A stretch of 64,000 nt of DNA from Rhodobacter sp. (GTDB lineage Bacteria > Pseudomonadota > Alphaproteobacteria > Rhodobacterales > Rhodobacteraceae). Below the pieces are notes generated by a model, which saw nothing but the letters and a program-made list of their open reading frames with translations, had not been told where the DNA came from and did no database searches. The stretch lies in NCBI GenBank assembly GCA_030065095.1, contig JASJDP010000015.1, positions 60,750-124,749 on the forward strand. Reading direction: 5' to 3'. Made by a program: the position numbers and the translations under genes. Of this stretch, positions 45,394 to 55,704 are shown piece after piece. Every line of letters begins with the position of its first letter. Within the stretch, counting starts at the first letter, position 1.

Positions 45394-45979
45394 TTGGCTC
45401 TGTCCTCAATATGTTCGGCCGCTTCTGCGGCGCGTTTTTTTGTCGTGCTGCGTACGGTTCAAAAAATGCCCGGCCCATCCATTGGAGACCAGGCAAATTC
45501 ATTCTCGCCGCAACAACTGCCTAACGGTAACCAAGAAAGACGGCTCCGTCTACCGGTTGCAACGTACAGGAACGGAATTCGCCCGGATATTGTTGCATTT
45601 TGCGAGTTTCTGTTTTCCGGCGCGAAAGTGAAAAATCTACGGCGTGAAAGTGAAAAATCTTTGAAGACCGTCCAAATGTTTAAGTGCCCGTTGAACAACA
45701 CCGGTCACAGCATTGTTTTTATTACCGGTTCGAGCCGTGTACGACTGTCTTCGGCAATCGCATCCTCGGTCAATGCGCACCCATAATCTTGCTGGCCGCA
45801 CGGGCCGGATGCTCTTGGGGCCGACCGGCCCCGGCGCAGCTCATGCTTGCCGCGAAGGTCCTTAAATGCGCCGCGCATTTCTAATCCCCCGCCATGCCGA
45901 ATGTCTTTCGGGCACGGCGGGGGCAGACCGCCGGCCCGTCAGAGGCTCAAGCGATCGCGCCGCCGGGCTTCAAACCGCG
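45394..45979. other. Gap between the Hint gene and acnA
   Basis: No gene is recognised in these 586 bases. Two tandem 22-base units with GGCGYGAAAGTGAAAAATCT lie at 45618-45661. A long hairpin with CCCCCGCC/GGCGGGGG arms at about 45885-45923, 57 bases beyond the acnA stop, may terminate acnA. The middle is relatively AT-rich and could hold the Hint gene promoter. Confidence 0.55.
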
Positions 45980-48673
45980 TCACGCCGCCTTCGCGAGGTT
46001 TCTCAGCACATAGTGCAACACGCCGCCATTCTCGACATATTCGATCTCGACCTCGGTATCGATCCGGCACTTCAACTCGATCTCCTTCACCGTCCCGTCC
46101 GTATAGGCGATCACGCACGGCACCAGCGCCTGCGGCGCCAGGTCGCCTTCGAGCCCGGTGATCGTCACCATCTCGTCCCCGGTCAGGCCCAGCGATTTCC
46201 GCGTGTCCCCGCCGGTGAATTCGAACGGAATGACGCCCATCCCGACGAGGTTCGACCGGTGGATCCGCTCAAAACTCTCCGCGATCACCGCCTTCACGCC
46301 CAAAAGCGCCGTTCCCTTCGCCGCCCAGTCGCGGCTCGACCCCGCCCCGTATTGCTCGCCCGCGATCACCACCAACGGCACACCGGCCTCCTGATAGGCC
46401 ATCGAGGCGTCGAAGATCGACGTCTGGGTGCCGTCGGGGCCCTTGGTGTAACCGCCTTCGACCCCGTCAAGCATCTCGTTCTTGACCCGGATATTGGCGA
46501 AGGTCCCGCGCATCATCACCTCGTGGTTGCCCCGCCGCGATCCGTAAGAGTTGAACTCGCGCGGCGCCACCTGCCGGTCCACCAGGTACCGGCCCGCGGG
46601 CGTGGTGTCCTTGAACGACCCCGCCGGGCTGATGTGGTCGGTGGTGATCATATCGCCCAACAGCGCCAGGATCCGCGCGCCCTCGACATTGGTGATCACC
46701 CCGGGCTCGGATCCCATGCCCTGGAAATAGGGCGGGTTCTGCACGTATGTGCTGGTCGACGGCCAGTCATAGGTCAGGCTGTCGGTGGTCTCGACCGACC
46801 GCCATTTGTCGTCGCCGGTAAAGACCTCGGCGTATTTCTTCTGGAACGCTTCGCGCGTCACCGTCCGTTCGACCAGATCCGCGATCTCTTTCTGCGACGG
46901 CCAGACATCCTTCAGGAACACGTCGTTGCCATCCTTGTCCTGCCCGATAGGCTCGGACGTCAGGTCGATATCCATCGTGCCGGCCAGCGCGTAGACCACC
47001 ACCAGCGGCGGCGAGGCAAGATAGTTGGCGCGTACATCCGGGCTGATCCGGCCCTCGAAATTCCGGTTGCCCGACAGCACCGCCGTCGCGACCAGATCGC
47101 CGTCATTGATCGCCTGCGAGATCTCGGGCTGCAGCGGCCCCGAATTGCCGATGCAGGTGGTGCAGCCATAGCCGACTAGGTTGAACCCGATCGCATCCAG
47201 ATCGTCCTGCAGATCGGCGGCTTCCAGATATTCGCTGACGACCTGCGAACCCGGCGCAAGCGAGGTCTTGACCCAAGGCTTGCGGTTCAGACCCAGTTCG
47301 TTGGCTTTCCGTGCCACCAATCCCGCGCCGATCATCACATACGGGTTGGAGGTATTCGTACAGGACGTAATCGAGGCGATCACCACCTTGCCCGAGGACA
47401 TCGCATAGTCCTCTCCCTCGACGGCGACCTCCTTGTCTATCGGGCGCTTGAAGGTCTCGGCCATTTCCTTCGAAAACGCCGCCTTGGCGTCGGTCAAAGC
47501 GACGAAATCCTGCGGCCGTTTCGGCCCCGAAATCGCCGGCACGATGGTCGACATGTCCAACTCCAGCGTGTCGGTATAGACCGGGTCGTACTCCGACCCG
47601 CGCCACATGCCGTTTTCCTTTGCATAGGCCTCGACCAGCGCGATCCGCGCCTCGTCGCGGCCCGAGACGCGCATATAGCGCAGCGTTTCGTCGTCGATCG
47701 GGAAAAAGCCGCAGGTGGCGCCGTATTCGGGGGCCATGTTGCCGATGGTCGCCCGGTCGGCCAGCGGCAGGTGGTCGAGACCCGGCCCGTAGAATTCCAC
47801 GAATTTGCCGACCACGCCCTTTTCGCGCAGCATCTGCACGACCTTCAGCACCAGGTCGGTGGCGGTCGTGCCCTCGACCAACTCTCCGGTCAGTTTGAAG
47901 CCGACGACCTCGGGGATCAGCATGCTGATCGGCTGGCCCAGCATCGCGGCCTCTGCCTCGATCCCGCCGACGCCCCAGCCCAGAACCGCCATGCCGTTCA
48001 CCATGGTCGTGTGGCTGTCGGTTCCGACCAGCGTGTCCGGATAGGCGACATCGTCGCCGTTCTGGTCTTTGTCGGTCCAGACGGTCTGGGCCAGGTATTC
48101 CAGGTTCACCTGATGGCAGATGCCGGTGCCCGGCGGCACGACGCGGAAGTTGTCGAACGCCGACTGGCCCCATTTCAGGAAGGTGTAGCGTTCCAGATTG
48201 CGCTCATATTCGCGGTCCACGTTCATCTGGAACGCCCGCGGGTTGCCGAACTCGTCGATCATCACCGAATGGTCGATGACCAGATCGACCGGATTCAGCG
48301 GATTGATCTTTTCGGCATCCCCCCCCAGCGCCACGATCCCGTCGCGCATCGCCGCGAGGTCCACGACCGCCGGAACGCCGGTGAAATCCTGCATCAGCAC
48401 GCGGGCCGGTCGGTAGGCGATCTCGCGCGGGTTCTTGCCGCCCTGTTTCGCCCAGTCGGCAAACGCCTTGATGTCGTCGACGCTGACGGTGCGCCCGCCG
48501 TCCTCGAATCGCAGCATGTTTTCCAGGACAACCTTCAACGCCGCTGGCAGCTTTGAAAAATCGCCCAGTCCCGCAGCCTCGGCAGCGGGGATCGAATAAT
48601 AGGCGACAGAGGCGCCCCCGGCAGAAAGCGTCTTGCGGGTCTTGGATGTATCCTGTCCAACGGTGATGGTCAT
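45980..48673 (-). CDS. acnA: Aconitate hydratase A
   Basis: The 897-residue enzyme isomerises citrate and isocitrate in the TCA cycle using a [4Fe-4S] cluster. The cluster cysteines appear in [15 protein letters not shown] and [13 protein letters not shown]. Other signatures are [19 protein letters not shown] and [15 protein letters not shown]. Length and motifs fit the AcnA/IRP1 type. The ATG at 48673 has an excellent ribosome site (GGAGGAG). It is divergent from the DUF1223 gene. Confidence 0.98.
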   Translation of the reverse strand: MTITVGQDTSKTRKTLSAGGASVAYYSIPAAEAAGLGDFSKLPAALKVVLENMLRFEDGGRTVSVDDIKAFADWAKQGGKNPREIAYRPARVLMQDFTGVPAVVDLAAMRDGIVALGGDAEKINPLNPVDLVIDHSVMIDEFGNPRAFQMNVDREYERNLERYTFLKWGQSAFDNFRVVPPGTGICHQVNLEYLAQTVWTDKDQNGDDVAYPDTLVGTDSHTTMVNGMAVLGWGVGGIEAEAAMLGQPISMLIPEVVGFKLTGELVEGTTATDLVLKVVQMLREKGVVGKFVEFYGPGLDHLPLADRATIGNMAPEYGATCGFFPIDDETLRYMRVSGRDEARIALVEAYAKENGMWRGSEYDPVYTDTLELDMSTIVPAISGPKRPQDFVALTDAKAAFSKEMAETFKRPIDKEVAVEGEDYAMSSGKVVIASITSCTNTSNPYVMIGAGLVARKANELGLNRKPWVKTSLAPGSQVVSEYLEAADLQDDLDAIGFNLVGYGCTTCIGNSGPLQPEISQAINDGDLVATAVLSGNRNFEGRISPDVRANYLASPPLVVVYALAGTMDIDLTSEPIGQDKDGNDVFLKDVWPSQKEIADLVERTVTREAFQKKYAEVFTGDDKWRSVETTDSLTYDWPSTSTYVQNPPYFQGMGSEPGVITNVEGARILALLGDMITTDHISPAGSFKDTTPAGRYLVDRQVAPREFNSYGSRRGNHEVMMRGTFANIRVKNEMLDGVEGGYTKGPDGTQTSIFDASMAYQEAGVPLVVIAGEQYGAGSSRDWAAKGTALLGVKAVIAESFERIHRSNLVGMGVIPFEFTGGDTRKSLGLTGDEMVTITGLEGDLAPQALVPCVIAYTDGTVKEIELKCRIDTEVEIEYVENGGVLHYVLRNLAKAA

Positions 48674-48893
48674 CGGGTCTCCTCCGGAGCGTTGAGGCGG
48701 GTGAATGGCATGCCGACCGGACCCGCGCACGGGCCGGATTCGGGCTCGGAATGTTTGTATACCATGGTGCACCGTTGTGCAATCCTCTCTTGGAAGTCAT
48801 CGCCTGTTACGGCGCGCTCGCTAAACCTTGATTGGCCGGTGGGACCGGGGTTGAGTACTTAGCATGGGGCGAGAGAAACAAAGGGGATCACAG

Positions 48894-49592
48894 ATGCGCG
48901 TCATTCTGACGGCTGCCTTGACGGTGCTGATGGGCCTCGGCGCGGCGGTGCAAGCTCAGGAAAATCCCGTGGTGGTCGAGCTTTACACCAGCCAGGGCTG
49001 CTCGTCCTGCCCGCCTGCCGACGCGCTCTTGGCGGAACTGACCAAGCGCAACGACGTGATCCCGCTGGCGCTGCACGTGGATTATTGGGATTATATCGGC
49101 TGGAAGGACAGCTTTGCCCAGCCCGCCTTCACCAAGCGGCAAAAGGCCTATGCCTATGCCGCGGGGCACCGCACGGTTTATACGCCGCAAACGATCGTCG
49201 GCGGGCGTGACCATGTGGTGGGCTACAAGCCCATGGAACTGGCCAAACTGATCGAAGATCACGGCGACCGTCCTTTCGCTGTCGAGTTTTCGGCCCGCCG
49301 CGACGGTGACGTTGTCTCGGTCCGCGCCGCTGCGGCGTCCAAGGACACGGGCGACATGGTCCTGCAACTGGTGCGCTACCGGCCCGAGGACACGGTTGAA
49401 ATCCGCCGCGGCGAGAACGCGGGCCGGACGATCACCTATCACAACATCGTGCAGGAGTGGCGGCAGATCGCCACCTGGAACGGCAGCGAGCCGCTGGAAA
49501 TGACCACCGCGGTCGAGGGCGACGCGCCTGTCGTTCTGGTACTGCAGGCCGCCGGCCACGGCGCCATCGCGGCGGCGGCGCATCTCCGCTAG
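48894..49592 (+). CDS. DUF1223 secreted thioredoxin-like protein
   Basis: The 232-residue protein has a signal peptide (ILTAALTVLMGLGAAVQAQ) and matches DUF1223: VVELYTSQGCSSCPPADALL with a CxxC, then HVDYWDYIGWKDSFAQPAF and TPQTIVGGRDHVVG. The fold is thioredoxin-like and the protein is probably periplasmic, but its partners are unknown. AAGGGGATCACAG precedes the ATG. It is divergent from acnA, a pairing often seen in this group. Confidence 0.88.
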   Translation: MRVILTAALTVLMGLGAAVQAQENPVVVELYTSQGCSSCPPADALLAELTKRNDVIPLALHVDYWDYIGWKDSFAQPAFTKRQKAYAYAAGHRTVYTPQTIVGGRDHVVGYKPMELAKLIEDHGDRPFAVEFSARRDGDVVSVRAAAASKDTGDMVLQLVRYRPEDTVEIRRGENAGRTITYHNIVQEWRQIATWNGSEPLEMTTAVEGDAPVVLVLQAAGHGAIAAAAHLR

Positions 49593-50130
49593 CGGCTTTT
49601 TCGCGAGCGGCCGGCCTTGCGCGGCCGGCCGGAAGGCCGGGCGGCGAGGGTTCTGCTTTGGTATCGGACAGGCCCGATTGCTCTGCGCGTTCCGAGAGCC
49701 CGTCGCGCATAAACCCATTTCAAGACGTTGCCGGGGCAGGAGGAATACCGGTGGAAACGCGTACTGCGGGTTCTGGCCTGGAGCGGACGTTGTCTTTGAG
49801 AGCGAAGCCGTGCCAACGCCGACCCGCGGGGAGGCGACCCGGACCTATGGACGGCTCGATTTATCCCGGCAAAGTCCGAACGACCTTAATCCGATATGAG
49901 CCGCCAGCAAATCGCCTCCCCACCGGGGCGGGTCGGCGATGGCGCGGCGGCCTTCGGCCTTGATTCCGCGCCAGAAGACTGATTGCCAATGGCTGCTCCA
50001 GGCCGATATTGACCACACGACACACTCAAAACGCATCGCGCTTTCCCGCTTGCCCGAACGCCATCGGATGGTTGGCCGGACGTTCCCGCCGGGTCTCGCC
50101 CGGAGCCCGGGAACTCGAAGGCCAATCCGC
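49593..50130. other. Gap holding repeat copy 2
   Basis: No gene is recognised in these 538 bases. About half is the dispersed palindromic element (49768-50020). The first 50 bases after the DUF1223 stop are GC-rich, with GCGGCCGGCCGG-like dyads that could serve as a terminator. Confidence 0.5.
49768..50020 (+). repeat. Dispersed palindromic element, copy 2
   Basis: This copy reads forward the sequence found in reverse at 10675-10925. Arms lie at 49813-49837 (ACGCCGACCCGC...GGAGGCGA) and 49912-49942 (TCGCCTCCCC...GTCGGCGATGG), enclosing a 74-base loop with ATTTATCCCGGCAAAGTCCG. Similarity continues outward on both sides into GAGAGCGAAGCC and CTTGATTCCGCGCC. Confidence 0.8.
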
Positions 50131-51357
50131 TCAGGTCCCCGGATCGACCAGGGCGGTCGTGATCTTCGAGCTTGATTCCAGCGTCCGGTGCACCGGGCAT
50201 TTGTCCGCGATCTCCAGCAGGCGCTGCCGCTGTTCCGCATCCAGGTGGCCCTCCAGCGTGATCGCCCGGTGAAAGCTGTCGATCTTCTGCGCCCCCGTGG
50301 AGCCCTCGGCGTCCTGGGCATGGACCTTGTCATGGCTGACGTCGACGCTGACATGGGTCAATTCCCATCCCTTGCGGCGCGCGTACATGCGGATCGTCAT
50401 CGACGTGCAGGCCCCGAGCCCCGACGACAGGAAGCCATAGGGCGACATGCCGCGGTTGGTGCCGCCATAGGCCAGCGGTTCGTCGGCCACCGTGTGGTGC
50501 ATGGGGCCATGATTGACGTCTTGCAGGAACCCTGCCGGATCGGCCTCGCTGACCCGCACGATCCCCTCAGGCGCCCCCGGCGGCGGTGCCGGCGGCCGGA
50601 TGTCGAGATAGCGCGTCGCCCAGGCGGATATCACCTCGGCCGCGTATTCGGCATCCGCGGGTTTCGACACAAGATGGTCGGCGCCGTCGAGCGTGACGAA
50701 GCTTTTGGGATGTTTCGCCGCCATGAAGATATTCGCGGCATTGTCGATCGAAACGATCGAATCGCGCGGTGCATGCATCACCAGCAGCGCCCGCTGCAGC
50801 TTGGCGATGGCGGGCGCCAGGCGCTCTTCCTGCACATCCTTCACAAAGTCCCGCCCGATCCGGAACGGGCGCCCGCCCAGGTTCACCTCGGCCGAGCCCT
50901 TTTCGATGATATCCGGAAGCGCATCGGAGAAATTATGCGTCACGTGGCCCGGGTCGAACGGGGCCCCGATCGTGACCACGGCCTTGACGGTGCCCATCGT
51001 CCCCGCCGCGCGCAGCACCGCAGCACCGCCCAGGGAATGTCCGATCAGCAGGCCCGGTGCCATGCCGCGCCCGGCCAGGTGGTCCGCCGCGGCGGTCAGA
51101 TCGGCCACGTTCGAGGTGAACGAGGTGTTCTCGAACTCGCCGTCGGAATGTCCCAGCCCGGTGAAATCGAACCGCAGCACGGCAAATCCCATCGCCGCCA
51201 GCCGTCCCGCGATTCGTCGGGCGGCCGGGATGTCCTTGCCGCAGGTGAAGCAGTGGGCGAAGAGCGCCGTGCCCAGATGCGGGCCGTCGGGCAGGTCGAG
51301 CCGGGCGGCGAGCCGACCACCGGAATGGCCGGCGAAGGTGATGCGTTCGGTGGTCAT
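50131..51357 (-). CDS. Alpha/beta hydrolase fused to an OsmC-like domain
   Basis: The 408-residue protein has an alpha/beta hydrolase domain (residues about 1-255; nucleophile elbow LIGHSLGGAAVL, final ADHLVS histidine) followed by an OsmC/Ohr domain (about 265-405). The OsmC part has both redox cysteines, in GLGACTSMTIRMYA and ADKCPVHRTL. Such fusions are known in many bacteria and are linked to peroxide handling, but the hydrolase substrate is unknown. The ATG at 51357 matches the family start; the frame is open from 51390. Confidence 0.9.
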   Translation of the reverse strand: MTTERITFAGHSGGRLAARLDLPDGPHLGTALFAHCFTCGKDIPAARRIAGRLAAMGFAVLRFDFTGLGHSDGEFENTSFTSNVADLTAAADHLAGRGMAPGLLIGHSLGGAAVLRAAGTMGTVKAVVTIGAPFDPGHVTHNFSDALPDIIEKGSAEVNLGGRPFRIGRDFVKDVQEERLAPAIAKLQRALLVMHAPRDSIVSIDNAANIFMAAKHPKSFVTLDGADHLVSKPADAEYAAEVISAWATRYLDIRPPAPPPGAPEGIVRVSEADPAGFLQDVNHGPMHHTVADEPLAYGGTNRGMSPYGFLSSGLGACTSMTIRMYARRKGWELTHVSVDVSHDKVHAQDAEGSTGAQKIDSFHRAITLEGHLDAEQRQRLLEIADKCPVHRTLESSSKITTALVDPGT

Positions 51358-51801
51358 GGCAGGCTGATCCCAAATCGGTGTCACCGCCAAATTGGCCGCC
51401 GCGGCGTCCGGTCACAACCCCGATGTCAGTCCTGTCACGGCAAGGTGAGGGCACGGGTGGTTTCGTGAGCGCGGGTTTGCCGTGAATTCGGGGCGGCGGA
51501 CCGGGCTCTTGAAAGGTGCCCCCCGTGGGGACGCAAGCGTAAATTTTTGAAAACATGCACAATCTCGACAATAGAGGGCGGGTCGCTCTATGCCGCGGCG
51601 TGCGTCGCCCTGTTGCTCGGGTGAAGGACTTGTCCTGCAGCGCACGTTTCTGACGGCCGCAGATCGATAGATCACCGGACGCCGGGATAAACCAGATAGA
51701 GCTTCGTCCATTCGATCAGGGTCTGAAGGCGGGGAGGGCCTGCGCGCCGCTTGCGGCCGGTTCTTCCGAACGCCCCGACGACGGTGTCGACCGGGGTCCC
51801 G
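51358..51801. other. Gap between the hydrolase-OsmC gene and Hint gene 2
   Basis: No gene is recognised in these 444 bases. The region near 51535-51560 is AT-rich (AAATTTTTGAAAACATGC) and could be a promoter for the hydrolase gene. No repeat was noticed. Confidence 0.5.
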
Positions 51802-52890
51802 TCACGCTGCGCGTTGGTGGCCGGCGCGTGCGTGCAGCCTGGACCGGAGGGCGTCAGGCACCAGCCGGGCCGATGAGATCCGGTGCAATCCCATCTCGGG
51901 GATCGACGCGGTGCCTGGGTGCTCTTCACCGTTGATGAACCCGTCACGGCCCGCGTAGTCGATAAAGCTCTCGGCCGGGGTATTCTCGGCCAGCAGCAAT
52001 TCATGCGCGTCGGTTTCGACATGGTAATAGGTGAAACCGTTGAGTGGCATTTGCGCGACCTGGTAGATCGTCGTGCTGTTCACCAGGGCGCCGGCGTTGA
52101 TCAGCAGCCCGTCGATGCAGACGGCGTGATCGGCGCTGAGCCAGAGGTCACGGGACGGGACGCCGTCGGCCAGCGCACCAGCGGCAATGCAGATCGGGTT
52201 GACCTTGGCGGGATGGGTCAGCCGGGTATCGACGCGCTGTTCGCCCAGCCACCGCACCGCGGTTTCCCGGCCGTCCGCCGTCATAACCCTGTCCCCGGGC
52301 ACCAGCGTTTCGACGGCTTGCGGCCCATCGGGTGTCGCGATATGCGTGCCGGCCGTAAAACAGCTGAGATCGGCCACGATCTGGTCAATCGACAATTCGA
52401 ACCGTTCCGCCCCGGCCGGACTCATCGAGGCCGTGAAACGGATCTTCTCGATTTCGCCCAGTGCCGAGAAGGTGCCGGCGCCACTGATCGGACCGCCGCC
52501 CGCCACGGTGGCACCGGCGGTGTCGAGGAAGGTGATACTGACCGGCCCGCCGAACGACAGAAATACGAGGAGGCTGGCGTTGACAACGGGATTCGAGAAC
52601 AGATAGCTCGCGCCCGTTGTCGGAGCATCAATCTGCAGGGTGAAAGCCGCGGAATAGGTGAGCGAGGCGCCCGTGGCTTCGATCCCCCGTGCCAAAAGCA
52701 CGTTGGATGTGTGTGCCGCTTCGATCGTGGCAGCCCCGGTTCCACCGGTCGCCTGGGCGCTGACGCTGAAGGTGAAGTTGACGGCATTCGAGCTTGGCGA
52801 GATTGTGCCCGTTTGCGGAGGTGTGCTCCCCGCAGCGATCGTGAACGTCGTAAACGGGCCGTTGCCGTTGAAATTGAAGGTCGTCGGCAT
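51802..52890 (-). CDS. Hint-domain protein 2
   Basis: The 362-residue protein has an unrecognised beta-rich N-terminal domain (about residues 1-175, rich in Thr, Ser and Gly) and a C-terminal Hint domain beginning LSCFTAGTHIATPDGPQ. The later part (LWLSADHAVCIDGLLINAG, FTYYHVETDAHELLLAENT, ESFIDYAGRDGF) is clearly similar to the Hint gene at 44425. The N-terminal domains of the two differ, so the Hint part is a shared module on distinct cargo. No classical signal peptide is seen. Confidence 0.82.
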   Translation of the reverse strand: MPTTFNFNGNGPFTTFTIAAGSTPPQTGTISPSSNAVNFTFSVSAQATGGTGAATIEAAHTSNVLLARGIEATGASLTYSAAFTLQIDAPTTGASYLFSNPVVNASLLVFLSFGGPVSITFLDTAGATVAGGGPISGAGTFSALGEIEKIRFTASMSPAGAERFELSIDQIVADLSCFTAGTHIATPDGPQAVETLVPGDRVMTADGRETAVRWLGEQRVDTRLTHPAKVNPICIAAGALADGVPSRDLWLSADHAVCIDGLLINAGALVNSTTIYQVAQMPLNGFTYYHVETDAHELLLAENTPAESFIDYAGRDGFINGEEHPGTASIPEMGLHRISSARLVPDALRSRLHARAGHQRAA

Positions 52891-53051
52891 CTATCGCCCC
52901 CGCAAAATCTATGCCGTTTTTCAAACTTGGCGAAATGTAGCCGGGCCGCGGGATTCCGCAACCCTGAAGACGGGATGTATGGACCTGCCTTACGGTCTCG
53001 GCATGCCCATCGCGGATGGCAATGCGGGTGACCCCGGACGGGCTGGCGGCC

Positions 53052-54395
53052 TTATGTCGGACCCATCAGCGCCGCATCGAACGGATACTGCGTCAGGTTC
53101 TCGTATCCGTCCTCGGTCACCAGTACCTGGTCTTCGAGCTTGATCGAGAAATCTCCCCCCTCCGGCGAGGCCAGGACCTCGACGCAGAAGACCATGCCCG
53201 CCTGAACCTCATAGTCGAACGCGCCCTCGACCCATTTGTCGGGATAGGCGATCAAGGGCCACTCGTCGCACAGGCCGACACCGTGCATCATGCAGCCGTA
53301 TTTCTGCTTCTGCATGATCGGGTCCAGCTTGTGTCCGTTGAAGGTCAGGTCGCGAAAGCTCACACCCGGTTTCAGCATCTCCATGTTGGTCTGGATGTGC
53401 TCGACCGAATGCTGCATGGCATAGACCATGTCGGGCCGGGGCGGACGGTCGCCGATCCACCAAGTGCGCGAGATGTCGACGCAGATGCCGTAGGACCCGA
53501 CAAGATCGGTGTCAAACGCCAGGATTTCGTTGTTCTGCAGCTTGCGGGGCCCGCATTCCTGGAACCAGGGATTGGTGCGGGGCCCCGACGTGAGCAGGCG
53601 CGTCTCGATCCATTCGCCGCCGCGCCGGATGTTTTCGGCGTGCAGCACGGCCCAGACGTCGTTTTCGCTGACCTGCCCCGTGGGGCCGAATGCGCGGGCG
53701 TAGTCTTCCATGGCCCGGCACGCGGCTTCGCAGGCGTTCGAGGCACAGCGCATCGCCTTGATCTCGTCCGGGCCCTTGATCGCGCGGGCCTTCTCGGTCA
53801 GTTCCTCGCCCTCGAAGACTTCGAAGCCATGGGCCTCGAGCGCCTTGAGCCCGTGGAACATGATCTTGTCGACGGCGATGCGCGGATTGTTCCCCCCGTG
53901 TTCGCGGATCAGGTCGCGAACCTGGCCGGCCCAGACGTCGGCGGCGGCATCGGCCTTGTCGCCGCGGTCGAAGTAAAACAGGTCGGCGCCGGTGCGCTGT
54001 TCGCGGACGATCGGATTGAACTTCGACAGGAACATGCCGTTCTTGTAGTCCCAGATCACCATGTAGCCGTCGGCACAGATCAACAGCGCGCGGAACGGGT
54101 TGTGGGTGTTCCACAGCTGCATGTTGGTCGAGTCGGTGGCGTAGCGGATGTTGAGCGGATCGGTGACGATCAGGCCGCCGTAGTCGCGCCTTTGGATCGC
54201 GTCGACGAGGCGGCGCCAGCGGTAGTCGCGCATGGCGGGAAGATCGGGAAGCTCGAGCCCGGCGGCCTCCCACTCGCGAAAGGCCAGTTCGGTCGGCCCG
54301 ATCTCGACCCGGTCGGCGTCGTTGGGGGTGCCGTCGCCCAGCATGGGGCCTCGGGTTGGGTCGATCTTGCGGGTGTCGCGGTGATGGCGGTTCAT
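53052..54395 (-). CDS. dddP: Dimethylsulfoniopropionate lyase DddP
   Basis: The 447-residue protein closely resembles DddP, the M24-family enzyme that cleaves DMSP to acrylate and dimethyl sulfide. The N-terminal NIRYATDSTNMQLWNTHNPF is characteristic. Expected metal ligands are visible: aspartates in FDTDLVGSYGICVDIS, histidine in HGVGLCDEWP, and glutamates in EVLASPEGG and IKLEDQ. The peptidase relative has similar ligands, but overall similarity and length favour DddP. It stands alone, with no acrylate or DMSP transport genes adjacent. It implies use of algal DMSP by this organism. Confidence 0.92.
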   Translation of the reverse strand: MNRHHRDTRKIDPTRGPMLGDGTPNDADRVEIGPTELAFREWEAAGLELPDLPAMRDYRWRRLVDAIQRRDYGGLIVTDPLNIRYATDSTNMQLWNTHNPFRALLICADGYMVIWDYKNGMFLSKFNPIVREQRTGADLFYFDRGDKADAAADVWAGQVRDLIREHGGNNPRIAVDKIMFHGLKALEAHGFEVFEGEELTEKARAIKGPDEIKAMRCASNACEAACRAMEDYARAFGPTGQVSENDVWAVLHAENIRRGGEWIETRLLTSGPRTNPWFQECGPRKLQNNEILAFDTDLVGSYGICVDISRTWWIGDRPPRPDMVYAMQHSVEHIQTNMEMLKPGVSFRDLTFNGHKLDPIMQKQKYGCMMHGVGLCDEWPLIAYPDKWVEGAFDYEVQAGMVFCVEVLASPEGGDFSIKLEDQVLVTEDGYENLTQYPFDAALMGPT

Positions 54396-54493
54396 CGGCT
54401 TTCCTTCGGCTTGGCGGGAATGGTACGGCTGGGAACGTCTGTGTCAGGCTTGAAACCGGCCATGGGGTGTCGGTTTTGAATTGGGGGGCGGCG

Positions 54494-55702
54494 ATGGACG
54501 AGATGCGGGCCCAGTACGAGGCCTTTCCCTATCCCGAGCGGGATCCCGAGGACGAGCGGCGGCGGCTGATCACCGGGTCTCCGTCCTGGCCGCAGGAAAT
54601 GGATCACTGGCTTTGGGGCGGGGCCCGGGACTGGGCGCAACCCCTGCGTGTGCTGGTCGCCGGGGGCGGCACCGGTGACGGGTTGATCCAGATCGCGCAG
54701 ACGATGGCGCAGGCCGGGCGCCCGGCCGAGATCACCTATGTCGATCTGTCCTCTGCGGCGCGCGCGGTGGCCGAGGCGCGGGCCGAGGTCAGGGCTCTGA
54801 CGGGCATCCGGTTCGAGACGGGCAGTCTGCTCGATGCCGGGGTGTTCGGACCGTTCGACTATGTCGACTGCTGCGGCGTGCTGCATCATCTGCCCGATCC
54901 GCAGGCCGGGTTCGATGCGCTGGCGGGCGCACTTGCGCCGGGCGGCGGCATCGGATTGATGGTCTATGCACCGTTGGGGCGGGCGGGGGTTTATCCGCTG
55001 CAGGCGGCATTTTCGGCCCTGTTGGGCGGTATGACGCCAGAGGCACGGCTTGCGGCCGCCAAGGCCGTGTTCGACCGCGTGCCCGGGGGGCACCCGTTTA
55101 GGCGCAATCCGCACCTGGTGGACCACGAGGCGAGCGATGCGGGGTTTTACGACCTGCTGCTGCATTCGTCGGACCGGGCGTTTTCGATCGGCGAGCTGCT
55201 TGACGCATTGAAGTCCGCCGGGCTGGAGCTTGCCGGCGTGCCCGAGCCGGCGGTCTATGATCCGGCGCGGCTGTTGCCGGCGGATGTGGGTCTTCCGGCG
55301 GGGCTGTCCGAGGGCGACGCAATGGCGCTGGCCGAGAATTTGCGCGGGACGATCAAGTTGCATATTGCCTATGCGGTGCCGGCGGGCGCGCGTATCGCGC
55401 CACCGATGGGCAAGCCGCAGGCGATTCCGCATCTCAAGGGGGCCGATCCCCGGCGGCTGGCGCAGGCGGTGCAGCAGAAGGGGGCGATCACCGTGACCGT
55501 CGGCGGAACGAAGGAAACGCTGAAGCTGCCCAGGGCGGCGGCGGGGCTGATCGCGCTGATCGACGGCAGGACCGACCTAGCCGCCATCCGCACCCGGGCG
55601 GGGATGGATCCGATCGCCTTTGCCTCGCTGTGGGGGCCTGTGGAACGGGCGCTGTGCGGGTTCGGACAGATGCACTACTCCGCCTTTCTGAAGGGTGTGT
55701 GA
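54494..55702 (+). CDS. SAM-dependent methyltransferase with a C-terminal extension
   Basis: The 402-residue protein has a class I methyltransferase core with VLVAGGGTGDGLIQIAQ and CCGVLHHLPDP (about residues 55-140). It also has an unusually long C-terminal part (residues about 200-402) ending in a small helical domain (AAGLIALIDGRTDLAAI). The opening MRAQYEAFPYPERDPEDE is typical of a group of alphaproteobacterial methyltransferases of unknown substrate. The ATG at 54494 follows a G-rich ribosome-like site. The DUF3445 gene begins two bases after its stop, so they share a transcript. Confidence 0.8.
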   Translation: MDEMRAQYEAFPYPERDPEDERRRLITGSPSWPQEMDHWLWGGARDWAQPLRVLVAGGGTGDGLIQIAQTMAQAGRPAEITYVDLSSAARAVAEARAEVRALTGIRFETGSLLDAGVFGPFDYVDCCGVLHHLPDPQAGFDALAGALAPGGGIGLMVYAPLGRAGVYPLQAAFSALLGGMTPEARLAAAKAVFDRVPGGHPFRRNPHLVDHEASDAGFYDLLLHSSDRAFSIGELLDALKSAGLELAGVPEPAVYDPARLLPADVGLPAGLSEGDAMALAENLRGTIKLHIAYAVPAGARIAPPMGKPQAIPHLKGADPRRLAQAVQQKGAITVTVGGTKETLKLPRAAAGLIALIDGRTDLAAIRTRAGMDPIAFASLWGPVERALCGFGQMHYSAFLKGV

Positions 55703-55704
55703 GC

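Noticed and set aside
45618..45661. CRISPR-like repeat
   Set aside because: Only two adjacent units with almost no spacer and no cas genes anywhere in the window.
53016..54479. 487-codon plus-strand frame opposite dddP
   Set aside because: It is a shadow of dddP; its composition (repeated V/H/D/R) is typical of antisense frames.
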